Shown: positions 24,262-35,700 of the stretch, in pieces
Numbering within the stretch: position 1 is the first letter of the stretch
Layout of the letters: the number at the start of each line of letters is the position of its first letter
Assembly: GCA_026724425.1 (NCBI GenBank)
Contig: JAIUCV010000003.1
Coordinates: 49,354,477-49,418,476 of the forward strand
Direction: 5' to 3'
Source of the DNA: Erythrophleum ivorense
Lineage: Eukaryota > Streptophyta > Magnoliopsida > Fabales > Fabaceae
Length of the DNA: 64,000 bases
Made by a program: the position numbers and the translations under genes
Notes under the pieces: model-generated
The model's database searches: none
What the model was told of the DNA's origin: nothing
Seen by the model: only the letters and a program-made list of their open reading frames with translations

Positions 24262-26930
24262 TGTAACAACCAGAAAAAAAAAGAAGTTAAAAAATTTTTG
24301 AAGGGCTGAAAATTTTTTAAGTCTACTAGCTATAGCGAGAAATGGCCTAGCTATAGCAAATGTACCTGTTCGCTATAACGAGAGTGCCTTTTAGCTATAG
24401 CGAGTGCAGGCATCCCATACAAAAACCAAGGAGCTGCTCACCGTAGCGTGCGCCGTAGCGAAGGCAAGGGTCTGGGACTGATATGTGCTCGCGCGTAGCG
24501 AGGGTTATTCTTCGCTATAGCGAGGGTTAGTCTAGAAAAGTGTAAAAAAAGAGAATTTGACTTCTTAAAGAGTCTAAATTCATTCCTCTTCTTTTAACTG
24601 AGCTAAGCTTTGACCAAAGAAAAGAAAAGAGCTGTGGATAGAGAGAGAAACTTAGAGGAGAAAGGAAGAACAAGAAAAAGGTAAGATTTGCATGGTTTTT
24701 TTTCTTAGCATGTTGTTCTTCTCTCTTTGCCCTCTCTTCTTATGGTTTTGGTTATTGAAGTAATTAGGCTTTGAGCTTGGTTCAGAAGAAGGAAAGTGGA
24801 AAACCCCTCTTGAAGAAGACCAAAACTCATATATCTTTACTTCTTCTTCTTTGCTTTCCTTTCTTAAGAGCTTGAGAGAGGAAGGAGAGTTAGTGGAATT
24901 CTGGAGAGAGAAACCCTAGTTTCTCTTCATGAATAAAGTGTTAAGAGGATAATTTCATGCTCTTTGTGTGCCTAGGCTCAAGAGAAGCACTCTCATCTAG
25001 TGGTGATTGTGAAATCAAGAAGGGAAAAGACAAATTGAAAGGGAAGACTTGTGTTAGCCTATAAGGTAGCTCTCTCCACCTTCTCTCATGCATAAATGTG
25101 TGCTTACATTGTCTTGCATGTGTGTATGTATATTTTTAAACCATGAAAAATATGCTAGCATGATGATGCCTTATATATTTCAATGATGTATTATGTGATT
25201 ACTTTGGTTTGCTTAAGTATGGAAAAGCCAACAACCCTTTAGCCATGGTGAGGATGAGCCAAGAACCCTAAAGTTAGTTGAGACAAAGTAAAGAGTCTCC
25301 TAAAAGTGAGGTTGACTCTCAAGAGTAAGGTTGAGTCTAAGAAACTCTTAAAGAATGGGTGAGGCAAGTCCAAAATCCACAAGTGAATGGATGAGACTAA
25401 TCCATTTGCTTGGCAAGCCTTTGTATGTTATGTATGTCCTACTCAAATATTGAAAATACTTTTCTTATGATTTCACATGCTAATATACCCATGCATACAT
25501 GTGTGAAACTAGTAATGCATGCTTTATGTATGATTGAATGAGAGATGAGCTATTGAAATTCTTTAAATCTCACTCCCCCTCTCCACCATCCTAACATGCT
25601 AGGTGGACCAAGTGAGACAAGAGATGGGAGCCACCAAGCTTGAAGCTAGAAAATTGGCAAAGGAGTTGTGAAATAATTATGTTGTCACTATTTTGTAGTT
25701 AAATTAAGAGATGTACTCTAATGATGTACATGATGTAGCATGTATGAATACTTGTAAATGAATGTATTTATCATATATGTATGAGAATCTGAACCATCTT
25801 AAATGATGTAGCAAGTTTTGTTATGAATAGCAAGATCTTGGCATTATGTACATGGCGTATGTTTTGGTGTGGGAGAGTGAGTTTTGTAAATCTGGGTTAT
25901 TAGACATTTGAACCATGTTTGATAGCCTATGTTGATACTTTCCCATGTGCTCATAGAGCCTTAGAGGTAGGAGAAGCAAAGTTGAACCCTAATAGCCCTC
26001 TTGTAACATAAAAACTGGTCACTTTGCCCCATGATGTCCAAGTCTAATCAAGTGACCTCTTGTTGCCTTGAAATTTGGCATGTTACTAGATCTTGCCTAG
26101 AGATTCTTGGGGAGCCAAAGATTAGGTCATTTGGAGGTCTGTGTAATTTTCTATGATTTTTCAAATTTGGTATCAGAATTTCGGATTTGCATAAGCACTG
26201 TTCATTTGGTCAGTTGTGTAATTGTGTCATCCAAGGGGAAAACTTCGTCCAATGGCTACAAAATTTTATAGGCAGGAACTAGATGGTCACAGTGACTTGT
26301 AGAAACTGGAAACACCTCATTTTGAGGTCTAGAGAGGAAGATATGAACTTTTGAAGTTTCTGCCTAGTATCAATCATCTTACCTTACCAGAGGTACTGTT
26401 CCATCGATTTCTGAGAGTTTGGCTTGATGAACTGATCTAGAGATATTTTTTCTCTCTAGTTAACATTCACATATTTCCATATTTGTATCATTTTCATGCA
26501 TTGGATTTTTATGGAATTAGTTAGACATTTTTTAAATTCATATCAGTAAATTGTGATAGTATCAGGACCAGTCCGACCTCCAGACCAATCCACATGTCAA
26601 ATGTCTTGTTTGTGGGATGTTATGACTTGTACATATTTTTGGTATGAATTAGACATCCTAAGATTTCTAGAATGACCAAGAGTTAATTTTTTTTATTTTT
26701 CTAGATTTAGTTATGAATTTTTCAAGTTTGCCCAGAAATGGGGCCAAGTCTGGCCGAGAAGAAATATGCAGGTCCCATGTCTCCCTTCTGTTTCCATGAG
26801 TTGTGAGCTAGTTTTTATCATACAAATGAGTTGTAACAATAAAATTAAATATGAGGAGGCATAGTATGAACTCACACAAGACACATGACACCGAAATGAA
26901 TTTTTAACCATGACGCCATGTAAGAAAGTG
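24262..26930 (-). mobile_element. LTR fragment E (GCTATAGC-array family), truncated
   Basis: Starts TGTAACAACCAG and is collinear with fragment A and, inverted, with LTR D. The segment 25070-25430 matches C at 17090-17430. The sequence before it (CCAGG, 24257-24261) has no partner after it. Similarity to C persists to about 26910, but the last ~200 bp and the terminal GTTACA-type end are missing, and CACTA coding sequence begins at about 26960. A deletion therefore removed the end of E, the rest of the Athila LTR and the end of the CACTA element. Strand is inferred by analogy with D. Confidence 0.7.
24329..24521. repeat. helically phased GCTATAGC array (fragment E)
   Basis: Motifs start at 24329, 24350, 24372 and 24394 (steps 21, 22, 22). 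A later pair at 24492 and 24514 is 22 apart. It has two motifs fewer than fragment A in the same place, yet the remaining steps stay at 21-22. Confidence 0.88.
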
Positions 26931-26959
26931 TATGAATCCAATGGAAGTTCTCACCTTAT

Positions 26960-28200
26960 TCTTACTCTATCTCACATGAGCATGTTCTCACCTTATAGCC
27001 TGCTTTTGTTCCATTCTTGTTGAAACCCTCAAATCCACTTCAGCTGAGTCCACAATTCTCTTTTTTGTTGGTTTCTTTCCATATCCTTTCCCCCTAACAT
27101 ACCCTGACCTCTCTCCCAACACGGTGGCCAAAATATGATCTCCCGTTAATGGATTCTCATTATCCTCTACTTCTTGCTTGTGAACTAGTTCCTGAATGTG
27201 CCCCTAAAGGTATGACAATAGATAGACACTATAGACAATAAGGCAATGGAATAAATAATTGAAGCTTAATGATCTATAGCAACTTACATGGATTTCTTGT
27301 GACTTGAGATTTACCCATTCCACCTCTCCATCCTTGTTCTTACGAGTGTTTGAAGTTCCCAGACTTAGTCGGAGGGTGCCACTTCTCCGGTGATAGGATC
27401 TCTCTATAATATTTATTGGATGATAGTTTGCTATGGTAGAGGGAATGACACAAAGAGAAATGTTTATAGACTCCTTGAGTACAACACAAATACATATCGT
27501 AGACTCCTCAACCTCTGCAAAGAGATATACATATCATTTGCCTTGTTCCTATTACTCGTAGCCTACAATTAGATGGTATTATGATCATGAAACCTTAAAA
27601 TCATGTAAACAAAAAACAAAAAATCCTTCAAATTCATGTTAGAAACACATTACCTTGAACTCTGGACTTTCCCAGTAATGCATTAGCCACTCCCAATCAT
27701 CACAGCTGATGTTACTTAGTTGAGCAACCTCTTTCTCTTCATTTGTGTCACACTTAGCATAATATGCATGTAGTTTAGCCTTCCAAGATCGATATAGTTG
27801 ATGCATCATCTCAACACAAGTTCTATTTAATCTTTCTTTAGGGCACCTGTCGTGAACATCCAATTTGCCCTACATAAAACATAAGAAACCAAACTTATTA
27901 ACAAATGGAGGAATACTATGAATTCCATATAGAGAAAAATGACCCACAAATATAATGTTATACCTTTACTTTCAATAATAAAGTGTCCCCGTATTTAGTG
28001 TAAACTTTGGCCCAATCACCCTCTTAGAGAGAGACTGTAGTCTGCACCACATGTCCACAGTAGTTGGCAAAGTCACGGGCCCTATCTCCAACAAGTCTAT
28101 TTGAGTTCTCAAGGATGTAAACATTAATCTTTGAATCATATTTTATCTTTATGTCTACTAATATACTCTTATATTTTCCTCTACCCTTCTTAGTTATGCT
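26960..28200 (-). pseudogene. CACTA second-gene product, Transposase_24-like (TNPA-type) remnant
   Basis: The minus strand reads, from 28200 downward, ENSNRLVGDRARDFANYC, then after a probable intron KLHAYYAKCDTNEE and DWEWLMHYWESPEFK (27639-27863), and near 27150 LTGDHILATVLGERSGYV. That order (core, a W-rich helix region, then a terminal GERSGYVRG motif) matches the plant Transposase_24-type protein encoded 3' of TNP2 in CACTA elements, thought to bind subterminal repeats. One in-frame TAG lies in the first part (27996-28028 area). It sits on the same strand as, and downstream of, the TNP2 remnants. The transposon end beyond 26960 is missing. Confidence 0.72.
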
Positions 28201-29133
28201 GCAAGAAGCTACTACATGTGAAAAAAAGTAAACAAATTAGTCAGTGGTGTATATATATGGCAAAAGTGTAACAAAAAAAGTATTATTTACATGAAGTAAT
28301 ACCTGAACTACTCGGCACTTGTGATCATTATGTAGGAGGTGAATCATTATAGATAGTTTATCTATCCCTTTGTGGTGGGAATGGTGACAGTGCATCTCCT
28401 GACTCTAAATCCCCTTGTGCATGCTTAGGTGAGAGTGATGTCACCTCTCTAGTGGAGTTATGTTGACCTTGGCCATTACCTAGCCTAATGCCTTATCCTC
28501 CTCGACCTTCTAGCCTGCCTCATGCAAAACCTAACATTTGCTACCTTTTGTCCAAATATAGTATAAGTAACAAGATGCGATGAGACAAACATTAATGGCA
28601 AATAAAAGTAAAGAATAAAACACATACATAACAAGCACACATAAAAAGAAAAGAAAAGAAAAAAGTAAAACAACATTAAAGCAAACAATACAAAACATAT
28701 ATGACATAAGAATATATGAAACTTCAACCACTTGATCATACAAGGGGGATGTTTGTACAATAATTGTAAATTTTTCAAATGTTTAGCAAGATTGACACTA
28801 ATCTTGATCACACTCAGTGTCTACAGTGTCGTTCGCATCATCATCATTAAGAAAATTTTCTCTTTCTTCTTCGTCGGTAGACCCAATCTCATCATTGTCA
28901 TCAATGAAATCATTTACCACTCTTATTACATTATGCCCACTTGTTTGAGTATTTATACTTATATGGTTTAGTATTTTTGGTTCAACATCATCTCAATGTA
29001 AGAGGACTACAAATTAGGTTTAATTGGACTATATCTTGTTGATATGCCTCATCAAGAAGGAGACCATCATTCTCACCACTTTCTTCACCTTCTTCCACCT
29101 CTGAAAGGCTAAAGAGGTCACGAGGATTTGTCT
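28201..29133 (-). other. CACTA internal region, unrecognised
   Basis: Between the DUF4216 and Transposase_24 parts. The minus-strand frame at 28485-28811 is hydrophobic low-complexity sequence with no known motif. An acidic stretch (plus strand 'tcatcatcattaag', 28838-28900) would encode a D/E-rich linker on the minus strand. Probably introns and linker of the transposase genes. Confidence 0.4.
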
Positions 29134-29412
29134 TCAAACAATTAGCCACTCCGTGTTAATGATGTCTTTCAGGTAGAACACTTGTTTTGCTTGACTAGCC
29201 AAGACAAATGGCTCATTCGTAGCCAATGAATGTTGAACATTCATACTTGTGATGCCAAACTTGTCAACCTTGTATGCTTTTTCTAAGTGACCCATATCCC
29301 ACCAATGACACTTGAAGAGATATACTCTCTTATTCCCAATATATGAAAGCTCGTATATGTCCTTTAGGATGCCATAATACTCTTTCCCTTCGTCTAAGTC
29401 ATCCCTTTTCAC
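29134..29412 (-). pseudogene. CACTA transposase-associated DUF4216 domain
   Basis: A 92-codon open stretch carries the DUF4216 pattern: YYGILKDIYELSYIG, VYLFKCHWWD, YKVDKFGITSMN, then PFVLASQAKQVFYLKD ending in W. DUF4216 lies downstream of DUF4218 in many plant CACTA TNP2 proteins and its function is unknown. Here it is uninterrupted, but the frames on both sides are broken, so it is a domain remnant and not a gene. Confidence 0.82.
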
Positions 29413-29939
29413 TAAAACTCAGTGTTGTCAGTTTTCCTCCTTGAGGCACGATCTATTGTATGGAATCTAAAACTGTTAACCAAATAAGTAGAAAAATGAT
29501 GCATTATTTTGTCTGGGCCAAATGCTAGACTTATGAGGTCATCATTAGCTTGCCTTTGTATGCGTAATTGTAAAACCTGCATAGATTAACTATACTCTAT
29601 TATCGTTTATTTGGACAAAAGCTCAAGACTCAAAATATGCTACTTAACAAAGTATACTATATTAACAAAGGAATGTACTCGTGCATAAAACCATTTGGGA
29701 AAGTCCTCAATAGTTGAAGTTTGAGTTTCAATCTCTAATTGGTGTTCCCTACATTGTAGTAGATAGTTAGGAAAATTTACTAACTAATTGTTGTCATAGA
29801 GATTGGCAAAGGAGTGATAACTTACTCCATGAATGGCAAAACATCTATACAATTTTGCAGCACATACATACAAGCTTGATGGAACTATACCTCAGGCAAA
29901 ATAATGGACTCATAATGCCCCCTTGCCTTCCTAATTTAG

Positions 29940-30470
29940 TTGAAGATAGACTTGTCGCCATTATCCATAGGTCCATTGTCATTTCTAGGAAGTTTATTAA
30001 ACTTGGTTGGCATATTCTTTAAATAACAAGAGCAAAAGGTAAGGCATTTATTGGCTAAATAACCTTATGTAATTGAACCTTTTGGACGATACTTGTTACG
30101 AACATAAAATTTAAGTGTGCACAAATACCTACGTAAAATTTATAAGATTTGAGAGATGGAGTAAAATGTATATTAAAACATAATACCTCTTAATAGGGTA
30201 CATCCATTGGCATTGCACAAGTCCACTAAGCATTGCCTCTCTTAGCAAGTGAATAGGCAAGTGAACCATAACATCAAAGAAAGCAGGTGGAAAAACCATT
30301 TCCAATTTGCATAATATAAGTGCAATTTAGGTTTTAAGTTATTCTAGATCTTTAATTTTCAAACACTTAAAACATAAATTCTTAAAAAGTTTACCCAGCT
30401 CTATTATCAGCTCTGACACTCCCTTAAGCAATAGACCACGCATTACAATTGGAAATATGTCTTGCAATAA
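29940..30470 (-). pseudogene. CACTA TNP2, DUF4218 part
   Basis: The minus strand reads HHVLLQDIFPIVMRGLL near 30470-30420, GVSELIIELGKLF next, then after a ~100 bp gap (possible intron) LEMVFPPAFFDVMVHLPIHL and LSGLVQCQWMYPIKRY. This is the DUF4218 signature that follows the transposase core in TNP2 proteins. Frameshifts and stops make it non-functional. Confidence 0.78.
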
Positions 30471-30699
30471 TACATGATGGTCATGGAACTTCAATCTAAA
30501 TAATTTTCAACCATGGACATGAACACACCTTGAAATATTTGACAAGAAGGCATTTGGAACCTTTAAATTTGCCAAGAAGTTGCACACCTTCAATTTCTTA
30601 TGTAGGGACAAGGCATAGCAAACTACGAGCATTAATACTCTATTTCTATCCTCGATTGAATGCAACTATTATCTTATTTCCAAATCCACCAAGTCATAT

Positions 30700-31495
30700 T
30701 GACTCTTCAATATGTCCTTAGTTTTTCTAACCATAGCCATCACTGTTGAAACAAGGTTTTTAGACACATTTCATTTTGTATGCATGGCATCTAAGTTGTG
30801 TCGAAATAAAAGGGTTTTCCAGTACAGTAATTGGAAAAAAAATACTCTTCTTCCTCCAATTATAAGCATTGGTTGGGCGATCACACTTTCTTTTTTGTCT
30901 TTTCCTAAAGTTTACATTACCTAATGCTTGTAATTGCCTTAGTGCTTTAACTCTGGATAAAGGTATAGGTGCTCTTATAGTTTCAACCTTCCCATCAAAT
31001 GCCCTTCTATTTTGCCACCAAGGATGAGTAATAGGTAAGAAGCATTGATGGCCCATAAAGCAGACCTTACTATGTAAAGAAATTGAATGTGTGTCTTTAT
31101 GATAATAAGGGCATGCTAACTTCCTTTTAGTTAATCACCCTAAAAGGTTTCCATATGCTGAGAAGTCATTTATTGTCCATAACACAACTACTCGCATCAT
31201 AAAATTGGATTGCAAGTAGGCATCATATGTCTCCTCCCATCATAAATGTTGTAGCTCTTCAATCATTGGTTGTAAGTATACATCTATTTCATCACTTGGA
31301 CACTTAGGGCCTGGAATTAGGAGTGTCATCATAGAGTATGGTTATTTCATGCAATGCCAAAGTGGTAAATTATAAGGAACCAAAACCACTGGCCATATAC
31401 TATGTGCAGCACTCATATTACCATAGGGTTGGAACCCATCACTTGCTAGGCCAAAGTGAACATTTCTAGGGTCCTTAGAGAAGTCGAGATGTTCT
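30700..31495 (-). pseudogene. CACTA TNP2 transposase core (Transposase_21), distal part
   Basis: Minus strand from the solo LTR boundary downward: LDFSKDPRNVHFGLASDGFQPYG, SIWPVVLVPYNLPLWHC, PSDEIDVYLQPMIEEL, then CFMGHQCFLPITHPWW and RRAFDGKVE. These are hallmark motifs of the TNP2 superfamily (Transposase_21), the catalytic protein of plant En/Spm-like elements. Stops interrupt it, for example one just before WEETYDAY. The upstream part of the same domain resumes at 34250 beyond the inserted LTR. The two parts rejoin in frame at the target duplication, so the element was broken by the LTR rather than rearranged. Confidence 0.88.
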
Positions 31496-34244
31496 TGACA
31501 GTTGTGTCGTATAACCTCAAAATAAACTAGGTTGAAAAATATATAGCTAATAGTGCAACCTAGGTCATCTCCCTTAGAAATGGAATTCAATATTTATTTG
31601 AGCTTTCTAAGTGTTAAAGAACTCTAAAAATTACCTAACTAGAAGGGGGTTTGTCTAATTAAACTAATTGAAATGAAATTGAAATAAATTTCCTAATTGC
31701 TACCTAATTGCATGAATTAATGGGTGAATAATAGACTTGTGACTAGCTTTGGATTCATCCCTTGGTATCCACTTTCCTTATCCTAATTCAATTGTAATTA
31801 ATTCTAGTCTAAAAGTCCTTAATTGTATTCATAGCAAATAATCTTGAATTACCATTCAATATTCAAAAAATTAATAATCTAATGTTGAATTAAAACCTTA
31901 ATCCCACATCAAATAGTTAATTCTTGTCATTATGATCAATAAATACTTAAAATTGAGTGATTAATTGATCAATTACCTTTTGAATTAACACCCTAGGATG
32001 TTCAATTAACCAACCAAACTCCAAAAAAATCTTCAAATCAAACAATCAAGCACACAATTTCACTCATGCATTTAATCGAACACCTTGATTGCATACATGA
32101 GAAATTAGAGAATAATGAAAATCTAGCTCTAAATCAATCAAATAATCATTCAAATTATTTCCTAATCAATGTCTAACTAGCCATCAATCATAAATTTCAT
32201 CAATCTTAATCATTTATAAGTTTAACTAAGTAGATAAAATAATTAAAATTGAGATAGAAAGAGAAGAAAATAAAATAGGTATCTTGGCCCAAAATTCTTT
32301 GCAAATCTCTTGATTCAAGCTTCAACCAAGGGTCTTCTTCTAAGCTAATCATAGATGGAGAATTAAAGCTTCATTGGAATGGAGATAGAAGGATGATAGA
32401 GTGGGAAAATGGAGAAGGATGGATGGAAGAATGTTATGGTGTGGATGGAGAGTGGATGGATTGTGGAAAATGACAATGGAATATGGATGATGTTATGCCA
32501 CTTCATGAATGGATGATTTGTGCATTTTTGATCCAGCCTCTTGCCTATTGCACGAGCCTCATTAAAAATCACGTGCCTTGCCTCCTCTGTGTAAACTTGT
32601 GCATGTGTGTGAATTAGAATGGATGTTAGTCTCGATGATGCATTGATACTCCCATTTTTAGCTACTGCCCCAGCCCTTTTTTTATTTTAAATGATCACAT
32701 GCTCCTTTTATTCTTCATGTGCTCAGCCTTTGTGTATGCCTTCAACTTTTCACGTGTTTCTTCCTCACGTGCTTCTTCATTTAACTCCTTTAATAAACAT
32801 GTGTTCTTTGCATGTGTTATTCAGGCTATGCTTCCCCACATCAGACCTAAGTTCCTTCTCTTATGCTACTCCTTTGTGCAGCTGCTTCTTCATCGTTGTA
32901 CTGTTCACATGCATGTAGAACTCAAGCCTCGTCTCCTAGCTTTGTGAGCTTCCTCTCCCCCACAGCATTGTTCTTCAACAACTTTTCTCATCTTTTCTTT
33001 GCGTTGTCTCCAGTAGCTTTTCTCTTCTTTTGTGGTGCTTTAACCCGTGGCTACTTCTTCTTCTTAATATAGTCCCATACTTCTTCCTTATTAATTTAAT
33101 CATCCTATGCATGGCTCTCTCTACAAACTAGAGTGTATAACTTGTACCAGATGAGGATGTGTAGGTTGAACGAAGCAAGCTACAAGGATAAACTCATGAA
33201 ACTAATGCTGAATATGCCTCTTTAATTGTCCTCTACCCTCATGCATCTCTTCCTATAAATCGTAGCTTCCTTACATAACTTCTCCTCCTTTAAACTCGTG
33301 GAATCATCTTTCTCCTATGTTCACGTAGTTTCTTATTCTGTTGCTTACTTGTTTCTACTATAGCCCATGGCTTTCTTCTTCTTTTTCTCTTCTTCATACT
33401 TCTTTTCTTCACACATGAGCTGCCCCGTAGTTGAACCCATTAGTGTTTGTGCAATCGCTATGCATTATGTGTGCTAGATGATCCATCTTTTCCTTCTTTT
33501 TGGATCCCCTTTACTTGTTCATGTGTTCTGCATTTCACATATTATGCTTGAGCCCTTCTCTCCTTTTATTACAATGTGGCTACATCTCAGCTTTCCACTT
33601 CAAACTTAATGAACCCGTAGCTTCTTTTCTGAATGCCAGCCATGCATGTGTGTGCTAGCCCATGCATCAAAGTGTGAGAAAACCTAAGTGTGTATGGAAA
33701 TGAAACTTGTGACATGCTAGATGAGTTCTTTGTGTGAGTGACCACGTGGAAAAACAAGAAACCATGCATGCTACATGAAGATGAAGGTGTAAGAAAGAGA
33801 GATAGCTTAGTGAAGTGGATGAGAGTGCTTCTTCTTTAATCAGAATGCTATGCACATGTTAGCAAGAAAGTTCCTCTTATACGATTCATCCCATCCCTAT
33901 TTCTTTTCTTTTCTTTTTTATTTTTCTTAGATTTCATTAAACATGTAGACCATCATTCTCTCTTTCAAGTTGCACACTTTTAGCTTTCAATTGAATTTCT
34001 CATTCAAGCTCGAATTTCTATTGAGAATCTACACAAAAGAGTGAGAAAAGTCAAGTAGGAATATTCGTAAAATTATTTAAGAGAAATTTATGCATTAAAA
34101 TCGAACAATTTTGCAAGTAAATTCCTAAAGTGCAAAAATGGTTACTAAAATCAACTATCCAGCTAATTAAATCCCTAAAGCCATATTTGATCATTAAAAT
34201 ACCTAAGTTAAGAGAATTAAAATATATAAAAATAGCCTTCATCA
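31496..34244 (-). mobile_element. solo Athila-like LTR (2749 bp) inserted in the CACTA transposase
   Basis: Plus-strand ends TGACAGTTGTG and CTTCATCA. The flanks are GTTCT (31491-31495) and GTTCC (34245-34249), a 5-base target duplication with one mismatch. Read on the minus strand it starts TGATGAAGGC, and its first ~240 bases align with the Athila-type 3' LTR at 23484. No gag, pol, PBS or polypurine tract is present inside or next to it, so it is a solo LTR. It carries four G-box CACGTG words (32570, 32751, 32766, 33743). Reading frames inside (32691-33072, 33587-33855) are LTR sequence. Confidence 0.88.
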
Positions 34245-34249
34245 GTTCC

Positions 34250-35090
34250 TCATCAAAGGTCTTCTATGCAATGGAATTAAATTGATGTCTTAACACACCA
34301 TCATCTTTTCGTGCATTCCTATGTCACCTCATCTCTTTAGCTATGTTGTGAGCCATATACAGTCTTTGTAGCCTAGGCGTTATGGGAAAATAGCGTAACA
34401 CTTTGCATGGGACTTTCTTGCCTCTATGGCCATCTGAATTCCATCTGGATAGGTTGCACCTAGGACATCTTTAGGCATCGATGTGCACTCTCTAATACAA
34501 GATGCAATCATTTTCACATGCATCTATCTTGGTGTAGTCTAATCCGAGCTCTCAAATAATCTTCTTCGCTTCATAATAGGAGTTTGGTACTAGTGTCCCC
34601 TTTGAAAGCACATCCCTAAATAAGCTAAGCAAGGCATCCATAGACTTGTTACTCCAATGGTTAAGGCATTGCAAGTGAAGTAGTCTTACAATAAAAGACA
34701 ACTTAAAAGTTTTGTTATAGCCTAGATAAAGATAAGTCTTAGCATCTTTTAATAACTTGAAAAAATGCCTAGCTTGCATATTTGGCGAGTCACTATATTC
34801 AAAGCCATAGTTCCCCGCCTCTCTTTCTATATGCCCATATGCATCATTTATCATCTCGATAATGTCATCCTCCTCATCATTATCTTCTTGCACACCTTTG
34901 TCAATCTCCTCCAAGTGACTTTGGACATGATGACAAAATTCTCCATGTGAATCCTACACTTGGTAACTCTCACAAAAACCCTTCTTTAATAGATCCTCCC
35001 TTACTCTATGTCTCAGCTTGAACTCTGTGTTTCTACACACTTTGCATGGAAAACGGATCATATCATTAACCTTTATTTGACTAAATGCCC
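34250..35090 (-). pseudogene. CACTA TNP2 transposase, N-terminal part
   Basis: Minus strand from 35090: MIRFPCKVCRNTEFKLRHRV with LLKKGF, the transposase-associated zinc-binding N-terminal domain. Then an acidic linker (EEDDIIEMINDAYGHI) and the start of Transposase_21 (FKLLKDAKTYLYLG, HLQCLNHWSNKSMDALL, VPNSYYEAKKII; clean frame 34552-34914). After a frameshift near 34560 come DYTKIDACENDCILY, KVPCKVLRYFPITPRLQRLY and DDGVLRH, followed directly by the LTR insertion. At least two stops are present. Confidence 0.85.
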
Positions 35091-35700
35091 ATTAGAGAAA
35101 ACTATCTACTTCTCATATATATCTTGGATCAGCTCTATTCCTTATCATTATCCAACTTTTATCCATCCCTATTCTCTATTTCCTACATTAGGTAACATAG
35201 GCAGTAAAATTTTAGCAATAAGAACCATATCCTAATCAAGCCACACTTTCAATTTCTCATGTAGTTGTAAGAAGCAAGCCACATTATGAACAAGAAATTA
35301 TAATTCAATCAAAACCAAGTTTCATTTTTCACACCTAGAAATTTGAAACAACAATCAAAATTCAACTATCTGCTACCATAAGTACCATATTATCCAACCA
35401 ATGAATCCCCAAAACATGCATTGTTAAAAATGAATGAGTAGTTTATTTTTATAATGGATGATTATTCAAGATATGGTTTTGGTAATCTAGAACCTCTATA
35501 AGTGAATTGGAGATGTATAGTAGCATATTGTGTATTTGGGGTTATTTTAGAGTTTTAAAAAGTTGGATATGTTTATTTGGTCTATTGAAACTTGTTCAAG
35601 ATGGTCTAAGATTTGTTGGTAAGAAAATGCATATTTTGGTAAGGAAATGGATATCTTTGCTGATACAATGGTTGAGGTTATGTTATATAGTAAAGTTCAA
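35091..35700. other. region upstream of the CACTA transposase start
   Basis: Expected to hold the 5' end of the CACTA element, but I could not find a CACTA terminus or its subterminal repeats. A 65-codon plus frame (35507-35704) is unrecognised and may be a fragment of an old retroelement. Confidence 0.35.

Noticed and set aside
24262..26930. Possible complete solo LTR E
   Set aside because: No terminal GTTACA-type end and no second CCAGG target duplication could be found, so it was called truncated.
28485..28811. 108-codon minus-strand frame that looks membrane-spanning
   Set aside because: Low-complexity T-rich composition gives artificial Phe/Leu/Cys runs. It lies in the linker region of a dead CACTA transposon.
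32691..33072. Overlapping hydrophobic frames of 69-82 codons
   Set aside because: They sit inside the solo LTR, which is non-coding in this family.
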